From an uncultured Pelagibacteraceae bacterium (GTDB lineage Bacteria > Pseudomonadota > Alphaproteobacteria > Pelagibacterales > Pelagibacteraceae), in the NCBI GenBank assembly GCA_902593405.1, contig CACJIB010000008.1, positions 1 to 46,325 on the forward strand: 46,325 nt of DNA. The letters run 5' to 3'. A program made the position numbers and the translations under genes. Below, piece by piece: positions 35,289-43,317 of the stretch; the stretch's first letter is position 1, and the number at the start of each line of letters is the position of its first letter. The notes under the pieces are model-generated. The model was not told the origin of the DNA. It saw only the letters and a list, made by a program, of their open reading frames with translations, and made no database searches.

Positions 35289-36424
35289 TTAAAGCTTGAA
35301 ACTATTTTAGGGATATAATTTTTAAAATTAAAAAAACCTTTATTACAGTATTGCCAAGCTAATTGATCAAGATTTCTATATAAAAAATCTATCTTTAAAT
35401 TATTAGAATTTAAAAAATCTAAATTTTCACCTACTGTTGGATACAAACCGTAATAATTTTCAATATTTGTTAATTCACTTATATCTATAATTTGACAATC
35501 AATAGATTGATTTTTTAATCTCTGTACTTGGTCCTCTATTAAATGAGATTTAAATTTCACTAACTTTTCACTGAGTTTTATTGCTCTATTTTCATTTTTA
35601 TTAGAGACTAAGTAAATTTTTTTAAAATTGTTTTCCTTAAAGTCAGTGATTTCAAACGAGAGATTATTTTCAAAAATTAAAAGATTCTTATTCTCAATCT
35701 TTTGTGGGTTATTGAAATCCTGTTTAATTATTTGATAAGATTTTTCAGATATTTTTGGAGGAGCATTTTCATTTAATTTTATATTTTGAAATCTATTGTT
35801 AGTGAATTTTTTAATATTCCATTCACTTGCAAGGTAATGTTTTCCTTGAGTTTGAACACCCGCAACCCATCGCCACCCAAGAGTATTTGATGCAGCATCT
35901 CCATCATAAAGATGTTGCATAAAAAATTCTGCACCTAATTGCCAAGGCAATTCTAAAGTAAAAATCCAAATACTAGCAAACCACATTCTTGTGTGATTAT
36001 GCAAATAATTGTTTTCTTTAAGCTCTTTCACCCACTCATTAAAGCAATTTACTTTTGTTTTTCCTTCGATTGCTGCAATATAATCTTTATTATCTTTTAA
36101 TTCGTTTTTGATTTGATTTAATTCGATAAGATAATCAGTCCAAACATTTGGTCTAAGTTCTAACCAACCTTTCCAATAAGTTCGCCATAGAACTTCTTGA
36201 ATAAACTTTTCATTTTTTGAAAAAGAAAATTTACTTAGAGCTTTCTGAATGACTTCTTGTTCATTAATTATTCCATGAGTTATATATGGTGATAAGCAAG
36301 ATATATTAGATCTTTTTTCAGGTCCAAAATCAAAATTTCTTAATTTTGAATATTCTCCAAGATTATTCTCAACAAAATTATTTAATTGATTTAAGGCCTT
36401 AGCCCTTGAAGCTTCAAATATCAT
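35285..36424 (-). CDS. Photolyase/cryptochrome FAD-binding domain protein lacking the N-terminal antenna domain
   Basis: The 379-residue protein begins directly with the helical FAD-binding domain of photolyases: SCLSPYITHGIINEQEVI, FIQEVLWRTYWKGWL, LHNHTRMWFASIWIF, HLYDGDAASNTLGWRWVAGVQT and KHYLASEWNIKKFT (about residues 1-225). The N-terminal alpha/beta (MTHF/8-HDF) domain that normally precedes it, about 120-200 residues, is absent. Instead, residues 226-379 form an alternating strand/helix C-terminal region (LLIFENN, KKIYLVSN, DCQIIDISE). ATG 36424 is the only plausible start; upstream is PsiE seven bases away. Light-dependent DNA repair or signalling is likely but unproven. Confidence 0.9.
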   Translation of the reverse strand: MIFEASRAKALNQLNNFVENNLGEYSKLRNFDFGPEKRSNISCLSPYITHGIINEQEVIQKALSKFSFSKNEKFIQEVLWRTYWKGWLELRPNVWTDYLIELNQIKNELKDNKDYIAAIEGKTKVNCFNEWVKELKENNYLHNHTRMWFASIWIFTLELPWQLGAEFFMQHLYDGDAASNTLGWRWVAGVQTQGKHYLASEWNIKKFTNNRFQNIKLNENAPPKISEKSYQIIKQDFNNPQKIENKNLLIFENNLSFEITDFKENNFKKIYLVSNKNENRAIKLSEKLVKFKSHLIEDQVQRLKNQSIDCQIIDISELTNIENYYGLYPTVGENLDFLNSNNLKIDFLYRNLDQLAWQYCNKGFFNFKNYIPKIVSSFN

Positions 36425-36430
36425 TTTAAA

Positions 36431-36811
36431 TTATTTTGATTTTTTTTTCTTAAGACCTAATTTGTCACTATGTCTTAATCTTAAAACAACAATGGCTCCA
36501 GCTATTAACAAAATAGCTACTGCTTCATAAACAAGTGCAGTAGGATCCATTTCTTTGCCTTGTAGAATAATAAATCGTGCAAGGGCGGTAATCGCAATAA
36601 GAAGTGGTAGTGTAATACTAATAGATTGTTGGTTCCAAAAAACCCTAACCATTGCTAGTACCTCCAAATAAAGAAACATTAAAAGCAAATCTGCTAATGT
36701 AACAGATTGATTTAAAAACATGTTTTTCATTTCAATCCCAACAGCAATAACAGTACTGATTAAGATAATAACCATTAATGCTAACTGTAAGTTTTTTGCT
36801 ATCTTATCCAT
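36431..36811 (-). CDS. PsiE-like (phosphate-starvation-inducible) membrane protein
   Basis: The 126-residue protein has four membrane segments and matches the PsiE family: LALMVIILISTVIAVGIEM, ADLLLMFLYLEVLAMVRVFW, SITLPLLIAITALARFIIL and a fourth helix, followed by a basic tail (KLGLKKKKSK). PsiE was named from phosphate-starvation induction in E. coli; its action is unknown. Its ATG overlaps the stop of the upstream membrane protein gene by one base (TAATG). Confidence 0.85.
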   Translation of the reverse strand: MDKIAKNLQLALMVIILISTVIAVGIEMKNMFLNQSVTLADLLLMFLYLEVLAMVRVFWNQQSISITLPLLIAITALARFIILQGKEMDPTALVYEAVAILLIAGAIVVLRLRHSDKLGLKKKKSK

Positions 36812-37269
36812 TATTTATCTTTACTAAAAGGTAACCATTTTTCAATTGCAGATTTTAAGGGACCATCATAAGGGATTGAATAAGAATTCGGGTTTGGACT
36901 TGTTAAAACTTCAATTCCTTTTGAAAATACAAAAATAAATACTATTACAAAAACTATGACCATGATTTTAAAAGGATCAAAATTTTTTGTTTGAAAAACA
37001 CTTGCAGACTTCTCTTCTGCTCTATGGAATTGTTTAAAAGTCATATAGACGGCAAATATTAAACCTATATGAGCTAAAAAAAGTCCAGCCCATCCAAATG
37101 CAAAAGTTGTGTAAGAAAAAACATATAAACTAAAAACAGTAGTCCAAATAAAACTTAAAACTAAAAGAATTTGTAATCTAACTGTTTTAGGAAGTGCGCG
37201 TAGATCATTCTTACTATCATCAAATAAAATATTTGCAGCATCTCTCATCCAATTCTTTATTGATTCCAT
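36811..37269 (-). CDS. Membrane protein of unknown function
   Basis: The 152-residue protein has three membrane segments (about 32-52, 57-77 and 100-117), a soluble N-terminus (SIKNWMRDAANILFDDSKND) and a short C-terminal part that may be extracytoplasmic (SPNPNSYSIPYDGPLKSAIE). I do not recognise the family. It is coupled to psiE and lies 57 bases from argG; the spacer holds a 6-bp A/T hairpin (ACAAAT/ATTTGT) without a T tract, too weak to call a terminator. Confidence 0.75.
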   Translation of the reverse strand: MESIKNWMRDAANILFDDSKNDLRALPKTVRLQILLVLSFIWTTVFSLYVFSYTTFAFGWAGLFLAHIGLIFAVYMTFKQFHRAEEKSASVFQTKNFDPFKIMVIVFVIVFIFVFSKGIEVLTSPNPNSYSIPYDGPLKSAIEKWLPFSKDK

Positions 37270-37326
37270 GATCTAAGGATATAATTTTTAGTGATTTAAA
37301 CAAATGTTAATTTGTCCTAAACGTTA

Positions 37327-38514
37327 CTAAGAACGGAGCTTTTTTTTGTGAAAATTGATAAATCTTTCAACGTTAGATTTATTAAATGACTTATTTTCTT
37401 CAAATGAGACTTTTTTCATTGAGTAAGCGCTGCTATTAGTAACTCTAGATTGAATTGTAATATTTCCTTTATACAATTTAAGTTTAACTGAGCCATTAAC
37501 TTTGCTTCTTTTTAAATCTACAATTTTTTGAAGTTTAAATCTTTCTTTTGAATACCAATAACCATTGTAAATTAACTCTGCATATCTAGACATTATCTGA
37601 TCTTTTTTATGCATAGTTTCTTTGTCTAAGGTAACAGACTCAATTGCTCTATGAGCATTTATTAAAAGAGTCCCACCAGGTGTTTCATACACTCCTCTAG
37701 ATTTAATACCTAGAAATCTATTCTCTACCAGGTCAACTCTTCCAATTCCATTTTTGCCTGCTAGATCATTTAACTTTGTTAATAATTTAGCTGGAGATAA
37801 TTTTTTTCCATTAATTCCAAAAGGATCACCATTTTTAAAATTAATAGTAACAAAAGATGGTTTGTTAGGTGCTTTTTCAGGAGAAACTGTTCGTTGAAAA
37901 ATAAATTCTGGAGCAGAATTTTTTGGATTTTCTAAAACCTTACCTTCAGTTGATGTATGAAATAAATTATCATCCACTGAAAAAGGAGGTGCACCTTTTT
38001 TATCTTTAGGAATAGCTATGCTATGTTTTTTTGCATAATTAATTAAGTCTGTTCTAGATTTTAGTTTCCAAATTCTCCATGGAGCTATAATTTTAATTCT
38101 AGGACCAAAGTAATGATAGCCTAATTCAAATCTAACTTGGTCATTGCCTTTACCAGTTGCTCCATGTGAAACTGCATAGGCTTTAAATTTTTTAGCTACT
38201 CTTATTTGATCTTTTGCAATAAGAGGTCTTGCTATTGATGTCCCTAATAAATAAACACCCTCATAGATCGCGTGTCCTCTGATCATGGGATAAACATAAT
38301 CCTTAACAAAAATATCTTTTAAGTCTTTAATAATTATATTTTTAACACCAAATTTTTTTGCATTAGTAATAATTTTTTTTCTATCAATTTCTTGTCCAAC
38401 ATCTGCTGTATAACAAATTACATCTGCATCATAATTTTCTTGAAGCCATTTTAAAATTATAGAAGTATCGAGCCCTCCAGAATAAGCTAGAACAATTTTC
38501 TTTTTTGATTTCAT
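37327..38514 (-). CDS. argG: Argininosuccinate synthase
   Basis: ArgG joins citrulline and aspartate with ATP in arginine synthesis. The 395-residue protein has the PP-loop LAYSGGLDTSIILKWL, GQEIDRKK, YLLGTSIARPLIAKD, VSHGATGKGNDQVRFEL, IIAPWRIW, DDNLFHTSTEGKVLE and GRVDLVENRFLGIKSRGVYETPGGT, all family signatures. It lies four bases downstream of the IalB-like gene, a minus-strand neighbour with no obvious functional link. Confidence 0.97.
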   Translation of the reverse strand: MKSKKKIVLAYSGGLDTSIILKWLQENYDADVICYTADVGQEIDRKKIITNAKKFGVKNIIIKDLKDIFVKDYVYPMIRGHAIYEGVYLLGTSIARPLIAKDQIRVAKKFKAYAVSHGATGKGNDQVRFELGYHYFGPRIKIIAPWRIWKLKSRTDLINYAKKHSIAIPKDKKGAPPFSVDDNLFHTSTEGKVLENPKNSAPEFIFQRTVSPEKAPNKPSFVTINFKNGDPFGINGKKLSPAKLLTKLNDLAGKNGIGRVDLVENRFLGIKSRGVYETPGGTLLINAHRAIESVTLDKETMHKKDQIMSRYAELIYNGYWYSKERFKLQKIVDLKRSKVNGSVKLKLYKGNITIQSRVTNSSAYSMKKVSFEENKSFNKSNVERFINFHKKKLRS

Positions 38515-38518
38515 TGAA

Positions 38519-39031
38519 TTAACTACAAGCTTTTCTTGAAGCGTTATAAGCTTTAGTAAATCCTAATAATGAGTAATGATCAATTGTTTGAGAACCTTGT
38601 TGATTGTATCCAGTGATCATAATTCTAGATCCTTTTCTCATTTGTTTGATCATTTTTAATTCGATTTTATTGTCTGCAATCCATGCAAAACCTTGTTCTT
38701 TAATATCAAATTTAAATTTATTCTTCCCTGAAGCAGCTGTTACAGAATTATTTTTGTTGAATTCATAACCTGGGGTAACACTTACTTCATTTTTTATATT
38801 GTCGTTTGGTCTGAATGCTACAAATAATTTTGCATCTCTTTTATTTATTTTTGGAGCTTGCAAAATAGGTAAAGATTGTGCAAAGCATACTTTACCGTCA
38901 GCATCCATAACGACCATTGCCTCCCAATCTTTATATTTACCAATTTTTTTAATTTCTTGAGCTGAAACTTGAGCAACACCACTTATAAAAAATATTCCTA
39001 ACAGTATTGTAATTTTTTTAATTATGGACAT
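38519..39031 (-). CDS. IalB (invasion-associated locus B)-like periplasmic protein
   Basis: The 170-residue protein has a signal peptide (IIKKITILLGIFFISGVAQVSAQ, cleavage about residue 24). The IalB-type beta-rich domain follows: KIGKYKDWEAMVVMDADGKVCFAQS, the VAFRPNDNIKNEVSVTPGYEF strands, a hydrophobic AWIADNKIELKMIKQMRKGSRI segment and a C-terminal Cys. IalB homologues are common in free-living alphaproteobacteria, so the name does not imply pathogenesis. The start overlaps the aldo/keto reductase stop by 10 bases. Confidence 0.85.
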   Translation of the reverse strand: MSIIKKITILLGIFFISGVAQVSAQEIKKIGKYKDWEAMVVMDADGKVCFAQSLPILQAPKINKRDAKLFVAFRPNDNIKNEVSVTPGYEFNKNNSVTAASGKNKFKFDIKEQGFAWIADNKIELKMIKQMRKGSRIMITGYNQQGSQTIDHYSLLGFTKAYNASRKACS

Positions 39032-40056
39032 GGATTTGGATAAATTGTTTGTACGTGGTTAATTTCTTTAATGACATCATCAGATAAGTTTACATTTACA
39101 CTTTCTATATTTGTTTTCAACTGCTCCATTGTAGTTGCTCCAATTATTACACTAGTCATAAAGTCTTGGATTTCACAAAATTTTATCGCCATTTGACTCA
39201 TATCTAGATCAAATTTTTCACTAATTTTATAATAATGTTCAACGGCATCCTCAGTATTTGGCTTTCTATACCTTGTCCAGAAATCGAAATCTCTCTCCAT
39301 TCTTGATCCTTTAGGAAAACTTTTGTTTCTATACTTTCCACTTAAATATCCACTTGCAAGTGGAGAGTAAGCTAAGCAGCCAATGTTTTCTCTTATAGAA
39401 ACTTCAGCTAGTCCAACTTCGTAAGATCTATTTAATAAACTATAAGGATTTTGGATTGACATCATTCTTGGCAACCTTTTATCTTTGGATAACTGAAGAT
39501 AATTTAAAACTCCCCAAGGGGTCTCATTTGATAAACCAACGTATCTTATTTTTCCCTGATCAATATATTTATTTAATTCTGTGAGAACATCTTCAAATTT
39601 ATTCCATTCATTTTCTTTATGAACATAACCAAGTCTTCCAAAATTATTTACATTTCTTTCTGGCCAATGAAGTTGATATAAATCTATATAATCAGTTTTA
39701 AGTCTTTGAAGACTGTCATTTAAAGCAGATTCTAAGTTTGGACCTGTAAAATTATTTTCTCCACTTCTTAAATAATCTCTTGCTGGACCAGCAACTTTTG
39801 TTGCAAGAACGACTTTGTCTCTTTTTTTATTTTTTTCAAACCAATTTCCAATAATTTCTTCTGTATCACCATAGGTTTCCTTTCTTGGTGGTACTGCATA
39901 TAATTCAGCAGTGTCCCAAAAGTTTACTCCTTGATCTAAAGCAAAATCCATTTGTTCAAATGCTTCAAGCTCAGTATTTTGTTCTCCCCACGTCATAGTA
40001 CCGAGACAAATTGTACTCACTTTAATATCGGTATTACCTAAATTTTTGTAATTCAT
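39022..40056 (-). CDS. Aldo/keto reductase (Tas-like)
   Basis: The 344-residue AKR has VSTICLGTMTWGEQNTELEAFEQMD at the start, the catalytic Asp and Tyr in FWDTAELYAVPP, Lys in VVLATKVAG, and His in DLYQLHWPERN. Further family landmarks are YVGLSNETPWGVL, IQNPYSLLNR, CLAYSPLASGYLSGKY and SVIIGATTMEQLKTN. The NTELEAFEQMD opening and PPRKETYGDTEE insertion match the E. coli Tas branch. The carbonyl substrate is unknown. It is the upstream gene of the AKR / IalB-like / argG run. Confidence 0.93.
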   Translation of the reverse strand: MNYKNLGNTDIKVSTICLGTMTWGEQNTELEAFEQMDFALDQGVNFWDTAELYAVPPRKETYGDTEEIIGNWFEKNKKRDKVVLATKVAGPARDYLRSGENNFTGPNLESALNDSLQRLKTDYIDLYQLHWPERNVNNFGRLGYVHKENEWNKFEDVLTELNKYIDQGKIRYVGLSNETPWGVLNYLQLSKDKRLPRMMSIQNPYSLLNRSYEVGLAEVSIRENIGCLAYSPLASGYLSGKYRNKSFPKGSRMERDFDFWTRYRKPNTEDAVEHYYKISEKFDLDMSQMAIKFCEIQDFMTSVIIGATTMEQLKTNIESVNVNLSDDVIKEINHVQTIYPNPCP

Positions 40057-40098
40057 TAGAAATATTAAGTTAAAATTTTGTTAATCTTTTAAGGTATC

Positions 40099-40126
40099 TT
40101 GAATAATTAGTAAAAGAATATATATA
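40099..40126 (+). promoter_or_regulatory. Candidate promoter of the BI-1 gene
   Basis: TTGAAT (40099-40104) and TATATA (40121-40126) are spaced by 16 bases, 10 bases before the ATG at 40137. The preceding C gives CTTGAAT, which also resembles an RpoH -35, but no CCCCAT-like -10 follows. Confidence 0.4.
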
Positions 40127-40136
40127 TTACTTAATT

Positions 40137-40898
40137 ATGGAATTTGATAAAAACGGAATACTAAATAGAGCAAAAGCAGCACAACAAACAGCCGCTGTGA
40201 TGGATGAAGGCTTAAGAGCCTACATGCTAAAAGTATATAACTACATGGCAACAGGTATATTGCTAACTGGAATAGTGGCACTATTAACATTTAAAATGTC
40301 TGTTGTTACTGATGATGCAGGTTCGATCGTTGGTCTAACGCAGATGGGGAATGCGATTTATTTATCAGGTCTTAAATGGCTTGTAATGTTAGCACCTCTA
40401 GGTATCGTTTTTTACATGAGTTTTGGAATTAATAAAATGAGCGCATCAAAGGCACAAACTACGTTTTGGGTTTTTGCAGCTTTGATGGGCCTATCATTAT
40501 CTTCAATATTATTGGTTTATACTGGAATGAGCGTAACAAGAGTTTTCTTCATTACATCTGCAACATTTGGAGCGATGAGTATCTACGGCTACACAACTAA
40601 AAGAGATCTTACAAAGTTAGGATCTTTTTTAATGATGGGTCTAATTGGAATAATTATAGCTTCAATTGTTAATATCTTTATGAAATCTTCTATGATGTAT
40701 TTTGTGATATCAATTTTAGGTGTTTTAATATTTGTTGGTTTAACAGCTTATGACACTCAGAAAATCAAAAATATGTATGTTGCGTCAGACTCAGGTGAAT
40801 TAATGGGCAAGAAAGCTGTTATGGGCGCCTTAACTCTATATCTAGATTTTATCAATCTATTTATAATGTTGTTAAGATTATTTGGTCAAAGAAGATAA
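40137..40898 (+). CDS. Bax inhibitor-1 / YccA family membrane protein
   Basis: The 253-residue protein has seven membrane segments and the BI-1 landmarks: a soluble N-terminus with RAYMLKVYNYMATGILLTGIVAL, TFWVFAALMGLSLSSILLVYTGMSV, FFITSATFGAMSIYGYTTKRDLTKLGSFLMMGLIG, and the end FVGLTAYDTQKIKNMY with GALTLYLDFINLFIMLLRLFG. The two Asp residues of the calcium-leak pore region (YDTQ and YLDF) are present. Bacterial members such as YccA modulate FtsH or act as pH-sensitive calcium leak channels. A lone gene, with two bases between its stop and the convergent DUF2794 stop. Confidence 0.94.
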   Translation: MEFDKNGILNRAKAAQQTAAVMDEGLRAYMLKVYNYMATGILLTGIVALLTFKMSVVTDDAGSIVGLTQMGNAIYLSGLKWLVMLAPLGIVFYMSFGINKMSASKAQTTFWVFAALMGLSLSSILLVYTGMSVTRVFFITSATFGAMSIYGYTTKRDLTKLGSFLMMGLIGIIIASIVNIFMKSSMMYFVISILGVLIFVGLTAYDTQKIKNMYVASDSGELMGKKAVMGALTLYLDFINLFIMLLRLFGQRR

Positions 40899-40900
40899 AT

Positions 40901-41248
40901 TTATTTTTGAAGTTTTTTCCAGTTGGTATTTTTTAATAAAGTTCTAAGATCGTAAGAATTCTTTAGAATATTACCGCTCGTATCGGTAATCAAATATTTA
41001 AGATTTTTATTTTTAGGCTTAAAATTTTTACAAATTTTATATAGAGCATTTTCAGCAGCATTTCTAAAAACACTAAACCCCACTTGTTTGCTTGATATAC
41101 TTAAACCATAATCTTTCCAAGATCCTTCAGAAACCATCTTAGCATATAAGTCTAATATAATTTTTAGCTCATCTTTTTCAAAAAAGTGTTTTTCTTCAAT
41201 TTTATTATGAGGATTATTTACTACTAATTTTAAATTACTGCGCATCAA
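40901..41248 (-). CDS. DUF2794 protein
   Basis: The 115-residue soluble protein matches the alphaproteobacterial DUF2794 family: HFFEKDELKIILDLYAKMVSEGSWKDYGL, QVGFSVFRNAAENALYKICKNF, and YLITDTSGNILKNSYDLRTLL. No function is known. It overlaps the ispZ stop by 14 bases on the same strand, so the two are probably co-translated. Confidence 0.88.
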   Translation of the reverse strand: MMRSNLKLVVNNPHNKIEEKHFFEKDELKIILDLYAKMVSEGSWKDYGLSISSKQVGFSVFRNAAENALYKICKNFKPKNKNLKYLITDTSGNILKNSYDLRTLLKNTNWKKLQK

Positions 41249-41789
41249 TCTTATGTTTATTAATTAATGGTACCTGGAACCCTGTAAATATTATTGTGAT
41301 TGGAAGCATTCCCCAGACTTTAAAATTAACCCAAAATTCTTCTGTTTGTGTTCTCCAAATAAACTCATTTAATAAAGCAAGGCCAAAGAAAAAATACATC
41401 CATCGTTTATTAAGAATTTCCCATCCAATATCGGTTAAAGGAATAGATTTACCCATAATTTTTTTAAGAATAGGTTCATTAGTAAAATATTTCCCAAAAA
41501 ATAATGCAAGAGCAAACATAATATTGATTATTGTTGGTTTTACATAAATAAATATAGGATCATTAAAGTAGATAGTTAATCCACCAAAAAAAGTAATTAA
41601 AATTCCACTCACCAAAGGCATTGGAGGAATTTTTTTTTCAAAAAACCAAACCACTGCTAATGCAACTAAAGTTGCAACTATTAGTGGAGGTATTGCTACA
41701 GATAAATTTTTACCACTATTGTAATAATAGAAAAAAAATATTGCTAAAGGACCAAAATCAGTAACAAATTTTAAAAAAGATTTATTCAC
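41235..41789 (-). CDS. ispZ: Septation protein A / inner membrane protein YciB
   Basis: The 184-residue protein has five to six membrane segments and the YciB pattern: FVTDFGPLAIFFFYYYNSG, VALAVVWFFEKKIPPMPLVSGILITFFGGLTIYFNDPIFIYVKPTIIN, GWEILNKRWMYFFFGLALLNEFIWR and FWVNFKVWGMLPITIIFTGFQVPLI. YciB takes part in cell-envelope synthesis and septation. Its upstream spacer is shared with the divergent hspQ. Confidence 0.93.
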   Translation of the reverse strand: MNKSFLKFVTDFGPLAIFFFYYYNSGKNLSVAIPPLIVATLVALAVVWFFEKKIPPMPLVSGILITFFGGLTIYFNDPIFIYVKPTIINIMFALALFFGKYFTNEPILKKIMGKSIPLTDIGWEILNKRWMYFFFGLALLNEFIWRTQTEEFWVNFKVWGMLPITIIFTGFQVPLINKHKIDAQ

Positions 41790-41808
41790 TAAAAAGATAT
41801 TAACATAT

Positions 41809-41836
41809 TTGACACATCACAAAACATTTATATTTT
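41809..41836 (+). promoter_or_regulatory. Sigma-70-type promoter of hspQ
   Basis: TTGACA (41809-41814), a perfect -35, is separated by 16 bases from TATTTT (41831-41836), 39 bases before the hspQ ATG. Closer to the gene, TACCCATAC (41859-41867) resembles a weak RpoH -10 but its -35 partner is poor, so I prefer the sigma-70 placement. Confidence 0.5.
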
Positions 41837-41875
41837 AGCATTGATTTTTATTTTTAAATACCCATACTAAGACTA

Positions 41876-42196
41876 ATGCCAGTCCAAAAAGCAAAATTTT
41901 CAATTGGAGACATCGTGAAGCATAAACACTTTGAATTTAGAGGTGTGATTTATGATGTTGATTTTGAATTTAATAATTCTGAGGAATGGTATCAATCTAT
42001 TCCAAAAAATGTGAGACCAAGAAAAGATCAACCGTTTTATCACCTATTAGCAGAAAATGATGAGATAACTTATGAAGCCTATGTTTCTGAGCAAAACTTG
42101 CTGATGGATGACTCTGATGAACCAATAAAACACCCTTTAATTGAAGAGATTTTTTCAGGAAAAAAAGGATCTAGTTATTTCAAGCTTTCTAATTAA
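41876..42196 (+). CDS. hspQ: Heat shock protein HspQ
   Basis: The 106-residue protein is a typical HspQ (YccV-like, hemimethylated-DNA-binding fold): AKFSIGDIVKHKHFEFRGVIYDVD, SIPKNVRPRKDQPFYHLLAEND, and TYEAYVSEQNLLMDDSDEPIKHP. In E. coli HspQ binds hemimethylated oriC DNA and acts as a specificity-enhancing factor for Lon. It is a single gene, divergent from ispZ and followed by the 179-base spacer before ccmC. Confidence 0.94.
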   Translation: MPVQKAKFSIGDIVKHKHFEFRGVIYDVDFEFNNSEEWYQSIPKNVRPRKDQPFYHLLAENDEITYEAYVSEQNLLMDDSDEPIKHPLIEEIFSGKKGSSYFKLSN

Positions 42197-42263
42197 GGCA
42201 ACCATCATTCAACCACATTTAGCTCAAATCTAGGCCATACAAATTAGCTATATTTTTAGTATC

Positions 42264-42329
42264 TTCTGGTCAAGAGTGTTAAACGTTAATTTCAATCTTA
42301 TTATCTCCCCTCTGCATTCTTGATCAGAA
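42264..42329 (+). promoter_or_regulatory. Long RNA hairpin in the leader upstream of ccmC
   Basis: Bases 42264-42278 pair with 42315-42329 over 15 consecutive positions (TTCTGGTCAAGAGTG with CATTCTTGATCAGAA), enclosing a 36-base loop. Thirteen pairs are Watson-Crick and two are G-U on the plus strand, so the helix is unbroken only as plus-strand RNA. A small hairpin CTATT/AATAG (42332-42345) follows, 30 bases before the ccmC ATG. No T tract follows, so it is not an intrinsic terminator. The rest of the 42197-42375 spacer holds no gene I can recognise. Confidence 0.55.
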
Positions 42330-42375
42330 AACTATTTCATAATAGAAATCACCAAAAAAAATTCTAAATTAAAAT

Positions 42376-43083
42376 ATGTTTAAACTTTTTGAACCTAACA
42401 AGATTTTCAAAATTACGTCAAAAGCACCTAAGTACGTTTTATTTTTGTTTATTGTTGTATTAAGTGTTGGTTTAGTTGAGGCATTAGTCATATCTCCTGA
42501 AGATTACAAACAAAGTGATGCAGTTAGGATTATGTATGTTCACGTTCCTGCCGCTTGGATTTCGCTTGGAATATTTTCTTCTATAACTTTGTTATCTATT
42601 TGTGGTTTTGTATTTAGAAACAAAAACTTTTTTTTAATTTCTAAAAGTTTAGCTCCTTCGGGATTTGTTTTTAATATTATAGCTTTAGTTACAGGATCAA
42701 TTTGGGGAAAACCAACTTGGGGAACTTGGTGGGCTTGGGATGCAAGAATTACTTCAATGCTAATTTTAGCTTTATTCTATGCAATGTATTTAATTGTATG
42801 GAGAATTTATGATAAGGAAGAAAAAGTCTATAAGATTTCAACTTTTATAACTATTTTAGGAATTATTAATGTTCCAATTATAAAGTACTCAGTTGATTGG
42901 TGGAATACACTCCATCAACCTGCATCTATTAATATTTTGTCAAAAAGTTCAATTCATTCATCAATGCTTTACCCATTATTGATAATGACTGCGGCATTTG
43001 CTCTTTTTTCATTGTTAATTTTCTTAATGAAATATAATACAGAACTGATAAAAATTAAAAATAAAGGCTTAGATAGATTATGA
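42376..43083 (+). CDS. ccmC: CcmC, haem delivery protein for cytochrome c maturation
   Basis: CcmC loads haem onto CcmE in the periplasm. The 235-residue protein has six membrane helices and the tryptophan-rich haem-handling motif WGKPTWGTWWAWDARITSMLI near residue 118. A haem-ligating His lies on each side: in MYVHVPAAWISLGI near 56 and WWNTLHQPASI near 180. It starts a ccmC-D-E-F-G-H operon with overlaps or spacers of up to ten bases. ccmA and ccmB are not adjacent. Confidence 0.96.
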   Translation: MFKLFEPNKIFKITSKAPKYVLFLFIVVLSVGLVEALVISPEDYKQSDAVRIMYVHVPAAWISLGIFSSITLLSICGFVFRNKNFFLISKSLAPSGFVFNIIALVTGSIWGKPTWGTWWAWDARITSMLILALFYAMYLIVWRIYDKEEKVYKISTFITILGIINVPIIKYSVDWWNTLHQPASINILSKSSIHSSMLYPLLIMTAAFALFSLLIFLMKYNTELIKIKNKGLDRL

Positions 43084-43307
43084 TAAATGAATTACTTTTT
43101 ATGAATGGATATGCGGTGTACGTGTTATCTGCTTTTAGCTTTACCTTATTAAGTTTCCTAGGTTTATATTTGGTAACTAAAATGCAATTTGTTAAAGAAC
43201 AAAACAAATTTGTTGCTAAATTTGGATCACTTACTGCTGAGCAAGCTAATTCTGCAAAATCACAAAGAATAAATAAAGAAATTTTAGCAAACGTAACAAA
43301 TAATTAA
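43080..43307 (+). CDS. ccmD: CcmD, haem exporter accessory protein
   Basis: The 75-residue protein has one membrane helix (about 10-32, AVYVLSAFSFTLLSFLGLYL) preceded by FMNGYAVYV, the CcmD hallmark, and a polar tail. CcmD stabilises the CcmC-CcmE-haem complex and helps release holo-CcmE. The tail is somewhat longer than usual. It overlaps the ccmC stop by four bases (ATGA). Confidence 0.9.
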   Translation: MINELLFMNGYAVYVLSAFSFTLLSFLGLYLVTKMQFVKEQNKFVAKFGSLTAEQANSAKSQRINKEILANVTNN

Positions 43308-43317
43308 CTTTTAAACC

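Noticed and set aside
37270..37326. Hairpin ACAAAT/ATTTGT as a terminator
   Set aside because: Only six A/T-rich pairs and no clean T tract; expected by chance at this base composition.
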